In this document: piece by piece, positions 25,793-35,652 of the stretch
Position numbering within the stretch: the stretch's first letter is position 1
How the letters are laid out: every line of letters starts with the position of its first letter
From: Cupriavidus sp. D384
Lineage (GTDB): Bacteria > Pseudomonadota > Gammaproteobacteria > Burkholderiales > Burkholderiaceae
Length of the DNA: 37,573 nt
Assembly: GCF_001652915.1 (NCBI RefSeq)
Contig: NZ_BBQI01000023.1
Location: 1-37,573 of the forward strand
Direction of reading: 5' to 3'
Program-made: the position numbers and the translations under genes
Notes under the pieces: generated by a model
Told to the model about the DNA's origin: nothing
Database searches by the model: none
Seen by the model: the letters and a program-made list of their open reading frames with translations, nothing else

Positions 25793-27463
25793 TCAGGCCG
25801 CACCCAACTGGGCTGCGGCCATCAGCTTTCTTGTATACGGATGCTGCGGCGCGCCGAGTACGGTTTCCGTCTCGCCTGCTTCCACCACTTCACCGTTTTT
25901 CATGACGATGACACGGTGCGCCATCGCACGAATCACAGCCAGATCGTGGCTGATGAACAGATAGCTGAGGTTGTACTTGTGTTGCAGCTGGGACAGCAGC
26001 GCCAATACCTGCTGCTGGATCGACACATCAAGTGCAGAAGTCGGCTCATCCAGCACCAGCACCTGGGGCTTCAGGATCAGTACCCGGGCGATGGCGATGC
26101 GCTGGCGCTGCCCACCCGAGAACTCGTGCGGATAGCGGCCCAGCGCCGTGCGGTCCAGCCCCACCTCCCGCAGCGCCTCGATCACGCGTTCGCGCATGGC
26201 GTCTTTCGACAGGCCCGGCTGATGCAGGGCCAGCCCCTCGCCCACGATCTGCTCGATCGTCATGCGCGGCGACAGCGAGCCGAACGGGTCCTGGAATACC
26301 ACCTGCATGCGCTTGCGCAGCGCGCTGCGTTCCTTCTGCGAACACGCATCGAAACTGCGGCCCAGGAACTGGATCGCCCCGCCGCTCTTGCGCTGCAGCG
26401 CCAGCACCGCGTGCGCCAGCGTGGTCTTGCCGGATCCCGATTCGCCGACGATACCCACGGTCTCGCCCTCGCGCAGTTGCAGCGTGACGTCCTTGACCGC
26501 GGCAAACGCCTCCTTGCCGAACCAGCCGGCAATCCCGGCGCGCTTCTTCTGGTAGTTGACGCACAGCCCGTCGGTTTCCAGCAGCACCGGCGCCAGCGGC
26601 ACCAGCGGCAATACCTCGCGCTTCGGCCGGCTGTCGATCAGCTTGCGTGTGTACGGATGATGCGGATTGGCAAAGACCTCGGCGGTTACGCCGGTTTCCA
26701 CCAGCACGCCCTTTTCCATCACGCCCACGCGCTGTGCGAACGCGCGCACCATGTTCAGGTCGTGCGTGATCAGCATCACGGCCATGCCGAATTCGGCCTG
26801 CAGACTGCGCAGCAGGTCCAGGATCTGCGCGCGGATCGTGACGTCGAGCGCGGTCGTCGGCTCGTCCGCCAGCAGCAGCTTGGGGCGGCAGGCCAGCGCC
26901 ATGGCGATCATTGCCCGCTGGCGCTGGCCGCCCGACAACTGGTGCGGAAAACTGTTGAAGCGGTTGGCCGCGTCGCTGATGCCGGTGCGTTCCAGCAGCG
27001 CAATGGCGCGGTCGCGTGCGGTGCGCCGATCCAGGCCCTCGTGCAGCGCCAGCGTCTCCACAATCTGGTTGCCAATCGTGTAGAGCGGGTTCAGCGCCGT
27101 CATCGGTTCCTGGAAGATCATGGCGATCTCCGATCCGCGGATGCCGCGCATCTCGCGATCGGATACCTGCAGCAGGTCCTTGCCCTCGAAGCGGATGGCG
27201 CCCTGATAACGGGCATCTTCCACCAGCCGCAGCATGGCCAGCGCCGTCACGGTCTTGCCGGAGCCTGACTCGCCCACCAGCGCGTAGCGCTCGCCGGCCC
27301 GCAGGTCGAAACTGACATCGCGCACCGCGCGCGTGGCGTGCTCGCCGTCGCCGAAGGTCACCGACAGGCGATCCACGCACATCAGCTTGGTACCGGGCTC
27401 GGGAATGTCCACCGGGTCCGGAAATACCGGATTCACCGCCATGGCGGGATTTGCGGAGTTCAT
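25793..27463 (-). CDS. yejF: YejF-like ABC transporter with two ATPase domains
   Basis: Fused double ATPase that powers peptide uptake by YejABE, 556 residues. The first domain has Walker A GESGSGKT (64-71), signature LSGGQRQR (176-183) and Walker B LLLADEPT (196-203). The second has Walker A GESGSGKT (340-347), signature FSGGQRQR (448-455) and Walker B VLVLDEPT (468-475). Both are intact, so both sites should hydrolyse ATP. Its ATG overlaps the yejE stop by 4 nt (ATGA). In E. coli this system imports microcin C and other peptides; the natural substrate here is not known. Confidence 0.92.
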   Translation of the reverse strand: MNSANPAMAVNPVFPDPVDIPEPGTKLMCVDRLSVTFGDGEHATRAVRDVSFDLRAGERYALVGESGSGKTVTALAMLRLVEDARYQGAIRFEGKDLLQVSDREMRGIRGSEIAMIFQEPMTALNPLYTIGNQIVETLALHEGLDRRTARDRAIALLERTGISDAANRFNSFPHQLSGGQRQRAMIAMALACRPKLLLADEPTTALDVTIRAQILDLLRSLQAEFGMAVMLITHDLNMVRAFAQRVGVMEKGVLVETGVTAEVFANPHHPYTRKLIDSRPKREVLPLVPLAPVLLETDGLCVNYQKKRAGIAGWFGKEAFAAVKDVTLQLREGETVGIVGESGSGKTTLAHAVLALQRKSGGAIQFLGRSFDACSQKERSALRKRMQVVFQDPFGSLSPRMTIEQIVGEGLALHQPGLSKDAMRERVIEALREVGLDRTALGRYPHEFSGGQRQRIAIARVLILKPQVLVLDEPTSALDVSIQQQVLALLSQLQHKYNLSYLFISHDLAVIRAMAHRVIVMKNGEVVEAGETETVLGAPQHPYTRKLMAAAQLGAA

Positions 27464-28578
27464 GAGGTGGCCTCCGCCGCCGTGCCGCCGGCCGGCACCT
27501 TCGGTTCCACCCGGCCGCGCAACTGGGCCAGCCCCAGCCGGGTGTCGAATGCATCACGCAGTGCATCGCCCATGAACGTCAGCAGCAACAGTGTCACCAC
27601 CAGCACGGCGAACGTCGACAGCGAAATCCACCACGCATCGAGATTGGCCTTGCCCTGGGCCAGCAGTTCGCCCAGGCTCGGCGTGGTCGGTGGCACGCCC
27701 AGGCCCAGGAAATCCAGGCTGGTCAGCGCCAGGATGGCCGCGCTCATGCGGAACGGCAGGAACGTGATCACCGGCGTCAGGCTGTTCGGCAGGATATGAC
27801 GCCACATGATCTGCACGTTCGACAGCCCCAGGGCCCGTGCGGCCTTGACGTAGTCCAGCGACCGGTTGCGATAGAACTCGGCACGCACGTAGTCGGACAG
27901 GCCCATCCAGCCAAACAGCGACAGCAGGATGATCAGCAGTGCCAGGCTCGGCTCGAAGATCGACGCGAAGATGATCAGCAGGTAAAGCTCGGGCATCGAG
28001 CTCCAGATCTCGATGGCGCGTTGCGAAAACAGGTCGAAACGGCCGCCGAAGAAGCCCATCAGCGCCCCCGTCAGCGTGCCGATCAGCACACCGATGACGG
28101 TCAGGGCCATGCCGAACAGCACCGACACCCGGAAGCCGTACAGCAGGCGCGCCAGCACGTCGCGGCCGCGGTCGTCAGTGCCCAGCCAGTTGTCGGCCGA
28201 CGGCGGCGCCGGGTTCGGTTCCTTGGCGAAGTAGTTGATCGAATCGTAGGAATAACGATTCGGCGGATAGATGGCGAAATTGCCATTCGACGTGATCCGG
28301 TCGCGGATAAACGGGTCCAGGTAGTCGGCCCGCGTCGGGAAGTCGCCGTCGAATGCGGTTTCGGGGTACGTCTTGACGATCGGGAAGTAGTACTCGCCCT
28401 TGTAGCGCACCACCAGCGGCCGGTCGCTCGACAACAGTTCGGCCCCCATGCTGAAGACGAACATGATCACGAACAGGACCAGGCTCCAGTAGCCCAGCCG
28501 GTTGCGGCGAAAGCGCTGCCAGGCCCGCTGGCGAGGCGACAGCGAATGCGGCAGACCGTTCTTGGCAGCAGCTTTCAT
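27460..28578 (-). CDS. yejE: YejE-like ABC transporter permease
   Basis: Inner-membrane permease of the peptide importer, 372 residues. An N-terminal membrane segment (about 30-50) is followed by a large periplasmic part and the BPD transport domain, with the ATPase-contact loop DYVRAARALGLSN-like (seen as DYVKAARALGLSN). This longer extracytoplasmic insert distinguishes YejE from ordinary DppC/OppC. The ATG overlaps the yejB stop by 4 nt. Confidence 0.92.
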   Translation of the reverse strand: MKAAAKNGLPHSLSPRQRAWQRFRRNRLGYWSLVLFVIMFVFSMGAELLSSDRPLVVRYKGEYYFPIVKTYPETAFDGDFPTRADYLDPFIRDRITSNGNFAIYPPNRYSYDSINYFAKEPNPAPPSADNWLGTDDRGRDVLARLLYGFRVSVLFGMALTVIGVLIGTLTGALMGFFGGRFDLFSQRAIEIWSSMPELYLLIIFASIFEPSLALLIILLSLFGWMGLSDYVRAEFYRNRSLDYVKAARALGLSNVQIMWRHILPNSLTPVITFLPFRMSAAILALTSLDFLGLGVPPTTPSLGELLAQGKANLDAWWISLSTFAVLVVTLLLLTFMGDALRDAFDTRLGLAQLRGRVEPKVPAGGTAAEATS

Positions 28579-29624
28579 CGGTGCATTCCCTCGAAATGAA
28601 TCCGCGGATCCACCATGACATAGCAGACGTCCGAGATCAGGCGCGTCACCAGCCCGATCAGCGTGAACAGGTACAGCGTGCCAAGCACCACCGGATAATC
28701 GCGGCGCAGCACGGCCTCATAGGACAGCAGGCCCAGGCCGTCGAGCGAGAACAGCGTCTCGATCAGCAGCGACCCCGTGAAGAACGCGCCGATGAAGGCG
28801 GCCGGGAAGCCCGTGACCAGCGGGATCAGGGCGTTGCGGAACACATGCTTCCACAGCACGCGGCGCTCAGACAAACCCTTGGCGCGCGCGGTCAGCACAT
28901 ATTGCTTGCGGATTTCCTCCAGGAAGGCGTTCTTGGTCAGCATCGTCACCACGGCGAAGCTGCCCACCACCGACGCCGTGATCGGCAGCACCAGGTGCCA
29001 CAGGTAGTCCATGACCTTGCCCATCAGCGACAGCTGGTCCCAGTCGTCGGAAGTCAGCCCGCGCAGCGGGAACCACTGCACGAAGGTGCCGCCACCGAAC
29101 AGCACCAGCAGCAGCACGCCCAGCACGAAGCCCGGGATGGCGTAGCCCACCAGCACGATCATGCTGCTGATGACGTCGAACCTGCTGCCCGCCCGGATCG
29201 CCTTGGAGATGCCGAGCGGCACCGATATCAGATAGGTCAGAAAAAATGTCCAGAGCCCCAGGCTGATCGATACGGGCATCTTCGACTTGACCAGTTCCCA
29301 GACGCTGCGGTGCTGGAAGTAGCTCTGGCCCAGGTCGAACTGGGCAAAGCGCTTGAGCATCATCAGGTAGCGCTCAAGCGGCGGCTTGTCGAAGCCGTAC
29401 AGCGCCTGGATTTCCTTGATCTTGTCGGGGTCCACGCCGCGCCGGCCACGGTATTCCGCGCCGCCGCCGCTGGCCTCCCCCCCGGCGCCACGCCCCTTCA
29501 TCTCGAGCATCATCTGCTCGACCGGGCCACCTGGCACGAACTGGATCACGACAAAGGTGAGCGTCACCACCCCGACCAGCGTCGGGATCATCAGCAGGAT
29601 GCGCTTCAGCAGATAGGCAAGCAT
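28575..29624 (-). CDS. yejB: YejB-like ABC transporter permease
   Basis: First permease of the importer, 349 residues from the ATG at 29624 (MLAYLLKRILLMIPTLVG), the standard start for this family. The sequence contains a Gly/Arg-rich stretch GRGAGGEASGGGAEYRGR at about 44-61, the EAA-type loop TARAKGLSERRV, and six membrane segments. It lies 34 nt after yejA. The longer frame upstream overlaps yejA and is not used. Confidence 0.92.
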   Translation of the reverse strand: MLAYLLKRILLMIPTLVGVVTLTFVVIQFVPGGPVEQMMLEMKGRGAGGEASGGGAEYRGRRGVDPDKIKEIQALYGFDKPPLERYLMMLKRFAQFDLGQSYFQHRSVWELVKSKMPVSISLGLWTFFLTYLISVPLGISKAIRAGSRFDVISSMIVLVGYAIPGFVLGVLLLVLFGGGTFVQWFPLRGLTSDDWDQLSLMGKVMDYLWHLVLPITASVVGSFAVVTMLTKNAFLEEIRKQYVLTARAKGLSERRVLWKHVFRNALIPLVTGFPAAFIGAFFTGSLLIETLFSLDGLGLLSYEAVLRRDYPVVLGTLYLFTLIGLVTRLISDVCYVMVDPRIHFEGMHR

Positions 29625-29658
29625 TGGCCGTCCGAGTGGGGATGACTGGAAGACTGGG

Positions 29659-31545
29659 TTACTGGGTCTTCGGCGCCAGGTCCTTGCGCCACCAGCTCGA
29701 AAGAATCCAGCCTTCCGCGGTGTAGTAGTACGGCAGGCGGGTCGGATACCCCAGTTCCTTGCGGTACGACACACGGTGGAAAGCACTGTACCAGTTCGGC
29801 ACGATGTAGTAGCCGTGCATCAGCACGCGGTCCAGCGCGCGCCCGGCCGTGACCAGTTCCTCGCGGGTTTCGGCGTGCAGCACCGCGTCCACGAGCTTGT
29901 CCACGGCGGGCGACTTCAGGCCGAACAGGTTGTCCGATCCGGGCATGCCGGCGGCCTCGGCCGAGAAACGGTCGCGCAGCTCGTTGCCGGGGCTCTGCGA
30001 ATCCGGGAAGCGGATCGACACCATGTCGAAGTCGAAATCCTCCAGCCGCTTCTGGTACAGGGCAAAGTCGGTGGTGCGCTGGTGCACCTGGATGCCCAGC
30101 TTTTCCAGGTTGCGCACGTAGGCCGTGATGACGCGGCTCATGGCGCCGCCGTCGTCCAGGAATTCGAACACCATCGGCTCGCCCTTGGCGTTGCGCAGCG
30201 CACCATCCTCGTAGGTCCAGCCGGCCTGGGCCAGCAGGCGCCGCGCGTCGCGCAGGTTGTCGCGCAGCGACCGGGGCGCGGCGGTGGTCGGCTGCACCAC
30301 ATCGGCGCCAAACACTTCGGCCGGCAACTGGGCACGCAGCGGCTCCAGCAGCTTCAGCTCCCCTGCCCCGGGCCTGCCGTCGAAGGTGGTACTGGCGGCC
30401 AGTTCGCTATTGGAAAACCAGCTATCGAGCCGCTTGTAGGCCCCGTAGAACAACTGGCGATTCAGCCATTCGAAGTCCAGTGCCAGGATCAGGGCCTGGC
30501 GCACGCGCACGTCCTGGAACATCGGCTTGCGCATGTTCATGACGAAACCCTGCATGCCGGCGCCGTTGCGGTGCGGGAATTCGGTCTTGATCAGGCTGCT
30601 GTCGCGGAACTTGGTGCCGACATAGCTCTTGGCCCAGTTCTTCGAGCGGTATTCGACGATGGCATCGAATTCGCCGGCCTTGAAGGCTTCCAGCTTGGCG
30701 GTCTCGTCCTTGTAGAGCCGGTACACCACGCGGTTGAAGTTGAACGTGCCGCGCCGCACGTTCAGGTTCTTGCCCCAGTAGTTCGAATCTCGCTGGAATA
30801 CGATGCCGCGACCGGCGTCGTAGCGCTCGATCTTGTACGGGCCGCTGGTGATCGGTTCCTCGAACGTGAGCTTCTCGAACGGCACCTTGGCGGTCCACTT
30901 CTTCGAGAACACGGGCAGCTGGCCGACGATCAGCGGCAATTCGGCGTTGCGCTGCTTGAAGTCGAAGCGGATCGAGCGTTCGCCGGTCACCACCACTGCC
31001 TTCACGTCGGTGCACATGCTGCGATAGCCCGGGCTGGCGGACTTGCTCATCAGCATGTCGTAGGAATACTTGACGTCGGCGGCCAGTACCGGATCGCCGT
31101 TGACGAATCGGGCCTCGGGGCGGATATGGAACGTGACCGACAGCTGGTCGGGGGCCACCGTCACATCGTCGGCCAGCAGGCCGTAGGCGCTGGCCGTCTC
31201 GTCGGCGCTGCTGATCAGCAGCGTCTCGAACATCAGCGAACTCAGGCCCGGCGCGGAGGTGCCCTTCAGCGTGAACGGGTTGAACTTGTCGAAACTGGTT
31301 CGGCGGTCGGGATTGGCCAGCGTCAGCGTGCCGCCCTGCGGCGCGTCCGCGTTGACATAGTCAAACTGGCCAAAATTTGGCGGATACTTGAGATCGCCAT
31401 GGAGTGCAAAGCCGTGCGCGGCATGGCCCGATGCGGGAAAACCCGAACCCACCACGGTCAACAGTGCCAGCGCCCATTGCACTACCGCGCGTCGACGAAA
31501 GCACTGCCCTGCCGCCAGACGCGGCCAACGTGCATGAATCAGCAT
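29659..31545 (-). CDS. yejA: YejA-like extracellular solute-binding protein
   Basis: Periplasmic peptide-binding protein (SBP family 5) that feeds YejBEF. 628 residues from the ATG at 31545 (MLIHARWPRL), with Shine-Dalgarno GGAGGT 10 nt upstream. The signal peptide is unusually long, ending near the AHA at about residues 42-44. The mature protein starts around HGFALHGDLKYP, typical of YejA. Binding-domain landmarks are DYVNADAPQGG, DPVLAADVKYSYDML and GPYKIERYD. It is the promoter-proximal gene of the operon and is divergent from fabI. Confidence 0.92.
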   Translation of the reverse strand: MLIHARWPRLAAGQCFRRRAVVQWALALLTVVGSGFPASGHAAHGFALHGDLKYPPNFGQFDYVNADAPQGGTLTLANPDRRTSFDKFNPFTLKGTSAPGLSSLMFETLLISSADETASAYGLLADDVTVAPDQLSVTFHIRPEARFVNGDPVLAADVKYSYDMLMSKSASPGYRSMCTDVKAVVVTGERSIRFDFKQRNAELPLIVGQLPVFSKKWTAKVPFEKLTFEEPITSGPYKIERYDAGRGIVFQRDSNYWGKNLNVRRGTFNFNRVVYRLYKDETAKLEAFKAGEFDAIVEYRSKNWAKSYVGTKFRDSSLIKTEFPHRNGAGMQGFVMNMRKPMFQDVRVRQALILALDFEWLNRQLFYGAYKRLDSWFSNSELAASTTFDGRPGAGELKLLEPLRAQLPAEVFGADVVQPTTAAPRSLRDNLRDARRLLAQAGWTYEDGALRNAKGEPMVFEFLDDGGAMSRVITAYVRNLEKLGIQVHQRTTDFALYQKRLEDFDFDMVSIRFPDSQSPGNELRDRFSAEAAGMPGSDNLFGLKSPAVDKLVDAVLHAETREELVTAGRALDRVLMHGYYIVPNWYSAFHRVSYRKELGYPTRLPYYYTAEGWILSSWWRKDLAPKTQ

Positions 31546-31612
31546 CCGGTTGCAGACCTCCACAATGCCCGAGACGGCCCGACGGCTTGTGGCCGGGCGA
31601 AGTTGTGCGACA

Positions 31613-31640
31613 ATTTTACATGCGTTCGGGTGGCGCCCAA
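31613..31640 (-). promoter_or_regulatory. candidate promoter of the yejABEF operon
   Basis: TTGGGC (31640-31635), a 16-bp spacer, and TAAAAT (31618-31613) on the minus strand. On the plus strand TTGTGG (31587-31592) and GACAAT (31609-31614), also 16 bp apart, could serve fabI, so the two would overlap back to back. Confidence 0.45.
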
Positions 31641-31760
31641 CCATCCGGACATTCCCTCTACGCGGCGCAACAAACTGCGGGGATTTGCCTCCCTGCCGTG
31701 CACCGGACACGGGCCAGTGCATGAAGCATGCCCGTCCCCCACAAACAATCTGGAGAATTT

Positions 31761-32543
31761 ATGGGATTTCTGGCAGGTAAGCGGATCCTGATCACGGGCT
31801 TGCTTTCGAACCGTTCCATCGCCTACGGCATTGCGTCGGCCTGCAAGCGCGAAGGCGCCGAGCTGGCTTTCACCTATGTCGGCGAGCGTTTCAAGGATCG
31901 CATCACGGACTTCGCCAAGGAATTCGGCTCCGACATGATCTATGACTGCGACGTCGGCAGCGATGAACAGATCGCCGCCACGTTCGCCGCTTTGGGGCAG
32001 CGCTGGGAAAAATTCGACGGTCTGGTGCATTCGATCGGTTTTGCACCGCGCGAAGCCATTGCCGGCGATTTCCTCGAAGGCCTGTCGCGCGAAGGCTTCC
32101 GCATTGCGCACGACATCTCGGCCTACAGTTTCCCGGCACTGGCCAAGGCCGCACTGCCGCTGCTGAACGACAAGGCTTCGCTGCTGACGCTGACGTACCT
32201 GGGCGCCGAGCGCGTGGTGCCGAACTACAACACGATGGGCCTGGCAAAGGCATCGCTGGAAGCCAGCGTGCGCTACCTGGCATCGGCCGTGGGCCCGAAG
32301 GGCATTCGTGCCAACGGCATCTCGGCCGGCCCGATCAAGACGCTGGCCGCGTCGGGCATCAAGGACTTCGGCAAGCTGCTCAAGCATTTCGAGGACGTGG
32401 CCCCGATGCGCCGCAACGTGACGATCGAGGAAGTGGGCAATGTGGCCGCCTTCCTGCTGTCGGACCTGTCCAGCGGCGTGACCGGTGAAATCACCTACGT
32501 CGACGGCGGCTACAACATCGTCGGCACGGCTGTCGAAGAGTAA
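31761..32543 (+). CDS. fabI: enoyl-[acyl-carrier-protein] reductase (NADH)
   Basis: Last step of each fatty-acid elongation cycle, and the target of triclosan. 260 residues from the ATG at 31761, with GGAG about 5 nt upstream of it. The atypical SDR nucleotide site is [11 protein letters not shown] (13-23). Catalytic residues match E. coli numbering: Tyr146, Tyr156 and Lys163 in [19 protein letters not shown]. Gly93, the residue whose change gives triclosan resistance, is the sensitive form. A terminator follows. Confidence 0.98.
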   Translation: MGFLAGKRILITGLLSNRSIAYGIASACKREGAELAFTYVGERFKDRITDFAKEFGSDMIYDCDVGSDEQIAATFAALGQRWEKFDGLVHSIGFAPREAIAGDFLEGLSREGFRIAHDISAYSFPALAKAALPLLNDKASLLTLTYLGAERVVPNYNTMGLAKASLEASVRYLASAVGPKGIRANGISAGPIKTLAASGIKDFGKLLKHFEDVAPMRRNVTIEEVGNVAAFLLSDLSSGVTGEITYVDGGYNIVGTAVEE

Positions 32544-32590
32544 CCAGCCAGATTGCCCCCCCGCTGGCGGCAAATCTGTCCGCCACACCG

Positions 32591-32618
32591 AAAAGCGCCC
32601 TTCGGGGCGCTTTTTGTT
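32591..32618 (+). terminator. terminator of fabI
   Basis: A 10-bp stem AAAAGCGCCC/GGGCGCTTTT with a TTCG tetraloop (32591-32600, 32605-32614) and a T-rich tail. It may also stop the converging lysR transcript. Confidence 0.92.
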
Positions 32619-32632
32619 TGCCCTGCCCCTTT

Positions 32633-33532
32633 TCAGGCCCGTGCGACCGCCTCGATCACGGCCACGGCCCGCTCGGCCGCCGGCGACAGCGTCCGCTGCG
32701 CCAGCCGCACGATTGCAAACTGCATCGTGATTTCGGGCAGCTCCGGGATATCCAGCGCCACCAGCCGGCCGGCCTCGACCAGTTCGTCGCGCACCGCCCG
32801 CGCCGGCGCCAGCAGCAGCGCGTCGGCGTGGCGCACCAGGTGCGTGAGTGCGCGGAAATCGTTGCTCTCCACCTGGAACGGCAGGTCCTCGCCGGGCTTG
32901 CAACGCAGCACCTTGCGCAGCCGTTCATGGGTCTCTGGCGGAAATACCACCGACACCAGCGCCGATTCACGCAACGTGGCCAGGCTCACCGGCCCCGCCG
33001 CCAGTGGGTGGCCGGCCCGGGCGTAGACGCCGCCCGGGCCACCGGGCAGCCGAATCACTTCGAGTTCGGCGGCGGTCGGCACGGTGCTGTGTTCGACCAC
33101 CACGAAATCCACCTGCTCGGCGTGCAGGGCATCCAGCAAGGCGGCCGGATGGCTGACCTCCGTGGTGATCCGCAGCTTCGGCCATTGCCGGTGCAGCTGG
33201 CAAAGCAGTTCCGGCAGCAGGATGGCCGCCGGAAAGGCGCCCAGCCCAATCTGCACGCTGCCAATCTCGTGCTGCCGCACCAGCGCCAGGTCGCGCGCCA
33301 GGCAGCCCGATTCGAACAGGATGCGGCGGGCGCGCTCGGTCACCATGCGGCCCACCGTGGTCAGCGTCACGCCCCGTGCGCCGCGGTCGAACAGCACGGC
33401 GCCGGCCTCTTCCTCCAGCGCCTGGATGCTGCGCGTCAGCGCCGGCTGGCTCAGATGCACCCGCCGCGCCGCCGCGGCCAGCGAGCCTTCTTCCGCCACC
33501 GCCACCAGATGTTCGAGCCGCTTCAGATTCAT
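32633..33532 (-). CDS. LysR-type transcriptional regulator
   Basis: 299 residues from the ATG at 33532 (MNLKRLEHLV). The winged helix-turn-helix is at about 1-60 (AARRVHLSQPALTRSIQALE), then the linker helix and the type 2 periplasmic-binding-like effector domain. It is divergent from the alkylsulfatase gene with 101 bp between the starts, the classic layout of a LysR regulator and its target. The target is therefore likely the alkylsulfatase-GMC pair, but effector identity is unknown. Confidence 0.9.
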   Translation of the reverse strand: MNLKRLEHLVAVAEEGSLAAAARRVHLSQPALTRSIQALEEEAGAVLFDRGARGVTLTTVGRMVTERARRILFESGCLARDLALVRQHEIGSVQIGLGAFPAAILLPELLCQLHRQWPKLRITTEVSHPAALLDALHAEQVDFVVVEHSTVPTAAELEVIRLPGGPGGVYARAGHPLAAGPVSLATLRESALVSVVFPPETHERLRKVLRCKPGEDLPFQVESNDFRALTHLVRHADALLLAPARAVRDELVEAGRLVALDIPELPEITMQFAIVRLAQRTLSPAAERAVAVIEAVARA

Positions 33533-33633
33533 ATATGCACCCTGCGCATTGCTGCGATACAAAATTTGCAATTGAATTATAGGTGCGACGCGCTTTCAAT
33601 GGATGCCTTGCCCAACCGAGGAGTCGATTTCCC
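33533..33633. promoter_or_regulatory. divergent control region of lysR and the alkylsulfatase gene
   Basis: An AT-rich patch at 33557-33582 stands out from the GC-rich surroundings and contains TTGCAATTGAATTATA, a plausible LysR-binding and -10 area. I could not define exact T-N11-A boxes or hexamers with confidence. The alkylsulfatase Shine-Dalgarno GAGGAG is at 33618-33623. Confidence 0.4.
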
Positions 33634-35616
33634 ATGCGCCTTGCCCGCACTGCCATGCTGGCTGCAGCCGTCCTGACCGTGCCCGCCGCACCGGTCGCAC
33701 TGGCTGGCCCGAACGCCGCCACGCCGCTGACCGAGCAATCGAATGCCGAATGGCTGCGCCGCCTGCCGTTCTCGGATCGCGCCGACTTCGAAGATGCCCG
33801 GCGCGGGCTGGTCGCACGCTTTTCCGAACCGGTCATCAAGACGGCGGATGGCAAGCCGGTGTGGGATTTCAATGCCTACGCGTTCGAATCGGCGGCAGAC
33901 GCCCCGAAAACGGTCAATCCCAGCTTGTGGCGGCTGGCGCAGCTGAACAACGAAGCGGGGCTGTTCAAGGTCACGGATCGCGTGTACCAGGTGCGCGGCG
34001 CCGATCTCGCCAACATGAACATCATCGAGGGCGATACCGGGCTGATCGTCATCGACACGCTGCTGACGGCCGAAACCGCCCGCGCCGCGCTGGATCTGTA
34101 CTACGCCCATCGCCCCCGCAAGCCGGTAGTGGCCGTGATCTACACCCACAGCCACGTCGACCACTTTGGCGGCGTGCGCGGCATCGTCAACGAAGCCGAT
34201 GTAAAGAGCGGCAAGGTGGATATCCTGGCGCCCAGCGGCTTCATGGACGAAGCGGTCAGCGAGAACGTGCTGGCCGGCAGCGCCATGAGCCGCCGCGCGC
34301 AGTACATGTACGGCACGCAACTGCCGAAAAGCGCCACGGGCCAGGTCGACACCGGCCTGGGCAAGGCCACCGCGCGCGGCACCATGACGCTGCTGGCGCC
34401 CACATCGTCGATTACCAAGCCGATAGAAACCCGGCGCATCGACGGCGTCGACTTCGAATTCCAGCTGACGCCCGGCACCGAGGCGCCAGCGGAAATGAAC
34501 GTCTACCTGCCGCAGTTCCGCACCCTGTGCATCGCCGAGAACGCGGTGCGCACCCAGCACAACCTGCTGACGCTGCGCGGCGCACAGGTGCGCGACGCCA
34601 AGGGCTGGTCGTACTTCCTGGGGCAGTCGCTGCTGCGCTACGGCGAGCGCACCGACATCCTGATCGGCCAGCACCACTGGCCTACCTGGGGCCGCGAGCG
34701 CATCGTCGAAATGCTATCCGACCAGCGCGACATGTACGCATACCTGAACGACCAGGCGCTACGCCTGATGAACCAGGGCTACACGCCGCTGGAGATCGCC
34801 GATCAGCTAAAAACCCTGCCTCAGCCGCTGGCCAGCAAATGGTATGCGCGCGACTACTACGGATCGGTCAGCCACAACGTTCGCGCCGTGTACCAGCGCT
34901 ACCTGGGCTTCTATGACGGCAACCCGGCCCACCTGAACCCGCTGCCGCCCGAACAGGCCGCCCGGAAGACGATCGAATGGATGGGCGGTCCCGACGCGGT
35001 GCTGGCCCGCCTGCGCGACGCCTATGCGCGCGGCGAGTACCGCTGGGTCAGCCAGATCGGCAACGAACTGGTGTTTGCCGATCCGTCGAACGCGGCCGCC
35101 CGCGCGCTGCAGGCCGACGCGCTGGAACAGCTGGGCTACCAGAGCGAGAACGCCACCTGGCGCAATATCTACCTGACGGGCGCGCAGGAATTGCGCGATG
35201 GCGTGGCCCGGCCGTCCAGCAGCGCCACCAGTTCGTCGGATCTGGTGCGCGCGCTGAGCGTGCCGAACTTCTTCGACTTCCTGGCCGTCCGGCTGAACGC
35301 CGACAAGGCCGCCGGCAAGACCCTGACGCTGAACTGGCAGTTCACCGACCTGAAGCAGCGTTATGCGATGACGCTGCGCAACAGCGCGCTGACCTACGTG
35401 GCCGAAGCCCAGCACGCGCAGCCCACCGCCACGGTCACGCTGACCAAGGCCACGCTGGACCAGATCAGCCTGAAACAGCTGACGCTGCCGCAGGCCATGC
35501 AGTCCGGCGCAGTCCGGATAGACGGCAATCCGCAAGCCGTGGCAGGCTTGTTCGGCATGCTCGACACGTTCGACCCGAACTTCAATATCGTGACGCCGCA
35601 CGGCTTCCAGAAATAA
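33634..35616 (+). CDS. secreted SdsA1-type linear alkylsulfatase
   Basis: Metallo-beta-lactamase-fold hydrolase that frees sulfate and a primary alcohol from alkyl sulfates such as SDS. 660 residues from the ATG at 33634, with GAGGAG 10 nt upstream; the start at 33583 is not used. A signal peptide (about 1-24, ending ALA) suggests periplasmic or secreted location. The zinc motif THSHVDH (171-177) is followed by TPGTEAPAE (Glu283), CIAENAVRTQHN (Glu302) and GQHHW (His347/348), which matches the two-zinc site of SdsA1. The middle part is the dimerisation domain and the C-terminal 120 residues resemble an SCP2-like lipid-binding domain. Next to a GMC dehydrogenase gene. Confidence 0.93.
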   Translation: MRLARTAMLAAAVLTVPAAPVALAGPNAATPLTEQSNAEWLRRLPFSDRADFEDARRGLVARFSEPVIKTADGKPVWDFNAYAFESAADAPKTVNPSLWRLAQLNNEAGLFKVTDRVYQVRGADLANMNIIEGDTGLIVIDTLLTAETARAALDLYYAHRPRKPVVAVIYTHSHVDHFGGVRGIVNEADVKSGKVDILAPSGFMDEAVSENVLAGSAMSRRAQYMYGTQLPKSATGQVDTGLGKATARGTMTLLAPTSSITKPIETRRIDGVDFEFQLTPGTEAPAEMNVYLPQFRTLCIAENAVRTQHNLLTLRGAQVRDAKGWSYFLGQSLLRYGERTDILIGQHHWPTWGRERIVEMLSDQRDMYAYLNDQALRLMNQGYTPLEIADQLKTLPQPLASKWYARDYYGSVSHNVRAVYQRYLGFYDGNPAHLNPLPPEQAARKTIEWMGGPDAVLARLRDAYARGEYRWVSQIGNELVFADPSNAAARALQADALEQLGYQSENATWRNIYLTGAQELRDGVARPSSSATSSSDLVRALSVPNFFDFLAVRLNADKAAGKTLTLNWQFTDLKQRYAMTLRNSALTYVAEAQHAQPTATVTLTKATLDQISLKQLTLPQAMQSGAVRIDGNPQAVAGLFGMLDTFDPNFNIVTPHGFQK

Positions 35617-35652
35617 GCACGACACCAGAACAACGCCGAGGAGACAGCATTC

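Noticed and set aside
28575..29786. Longer yejB frame starting at 29786
   Set aside because: It would overlap the end of yejA and add 54 non-membrane residues before the canonical MLAYLLKRI start.
25793..31545. Dipeptide or oligopeptide (Dpp/Opp) importer
   Set aside because: The fused double ATPase, the large insert in the second permease and the YejA-type binding protein fit the Yej system better.
33545..33582. Exact LysR box and divergent -35/-10 pairs
   Set aside because: Several TTG and TATA-like words occur in the AT-rich patch, but none gave normal spacing on either strand, so only the region is annotated.
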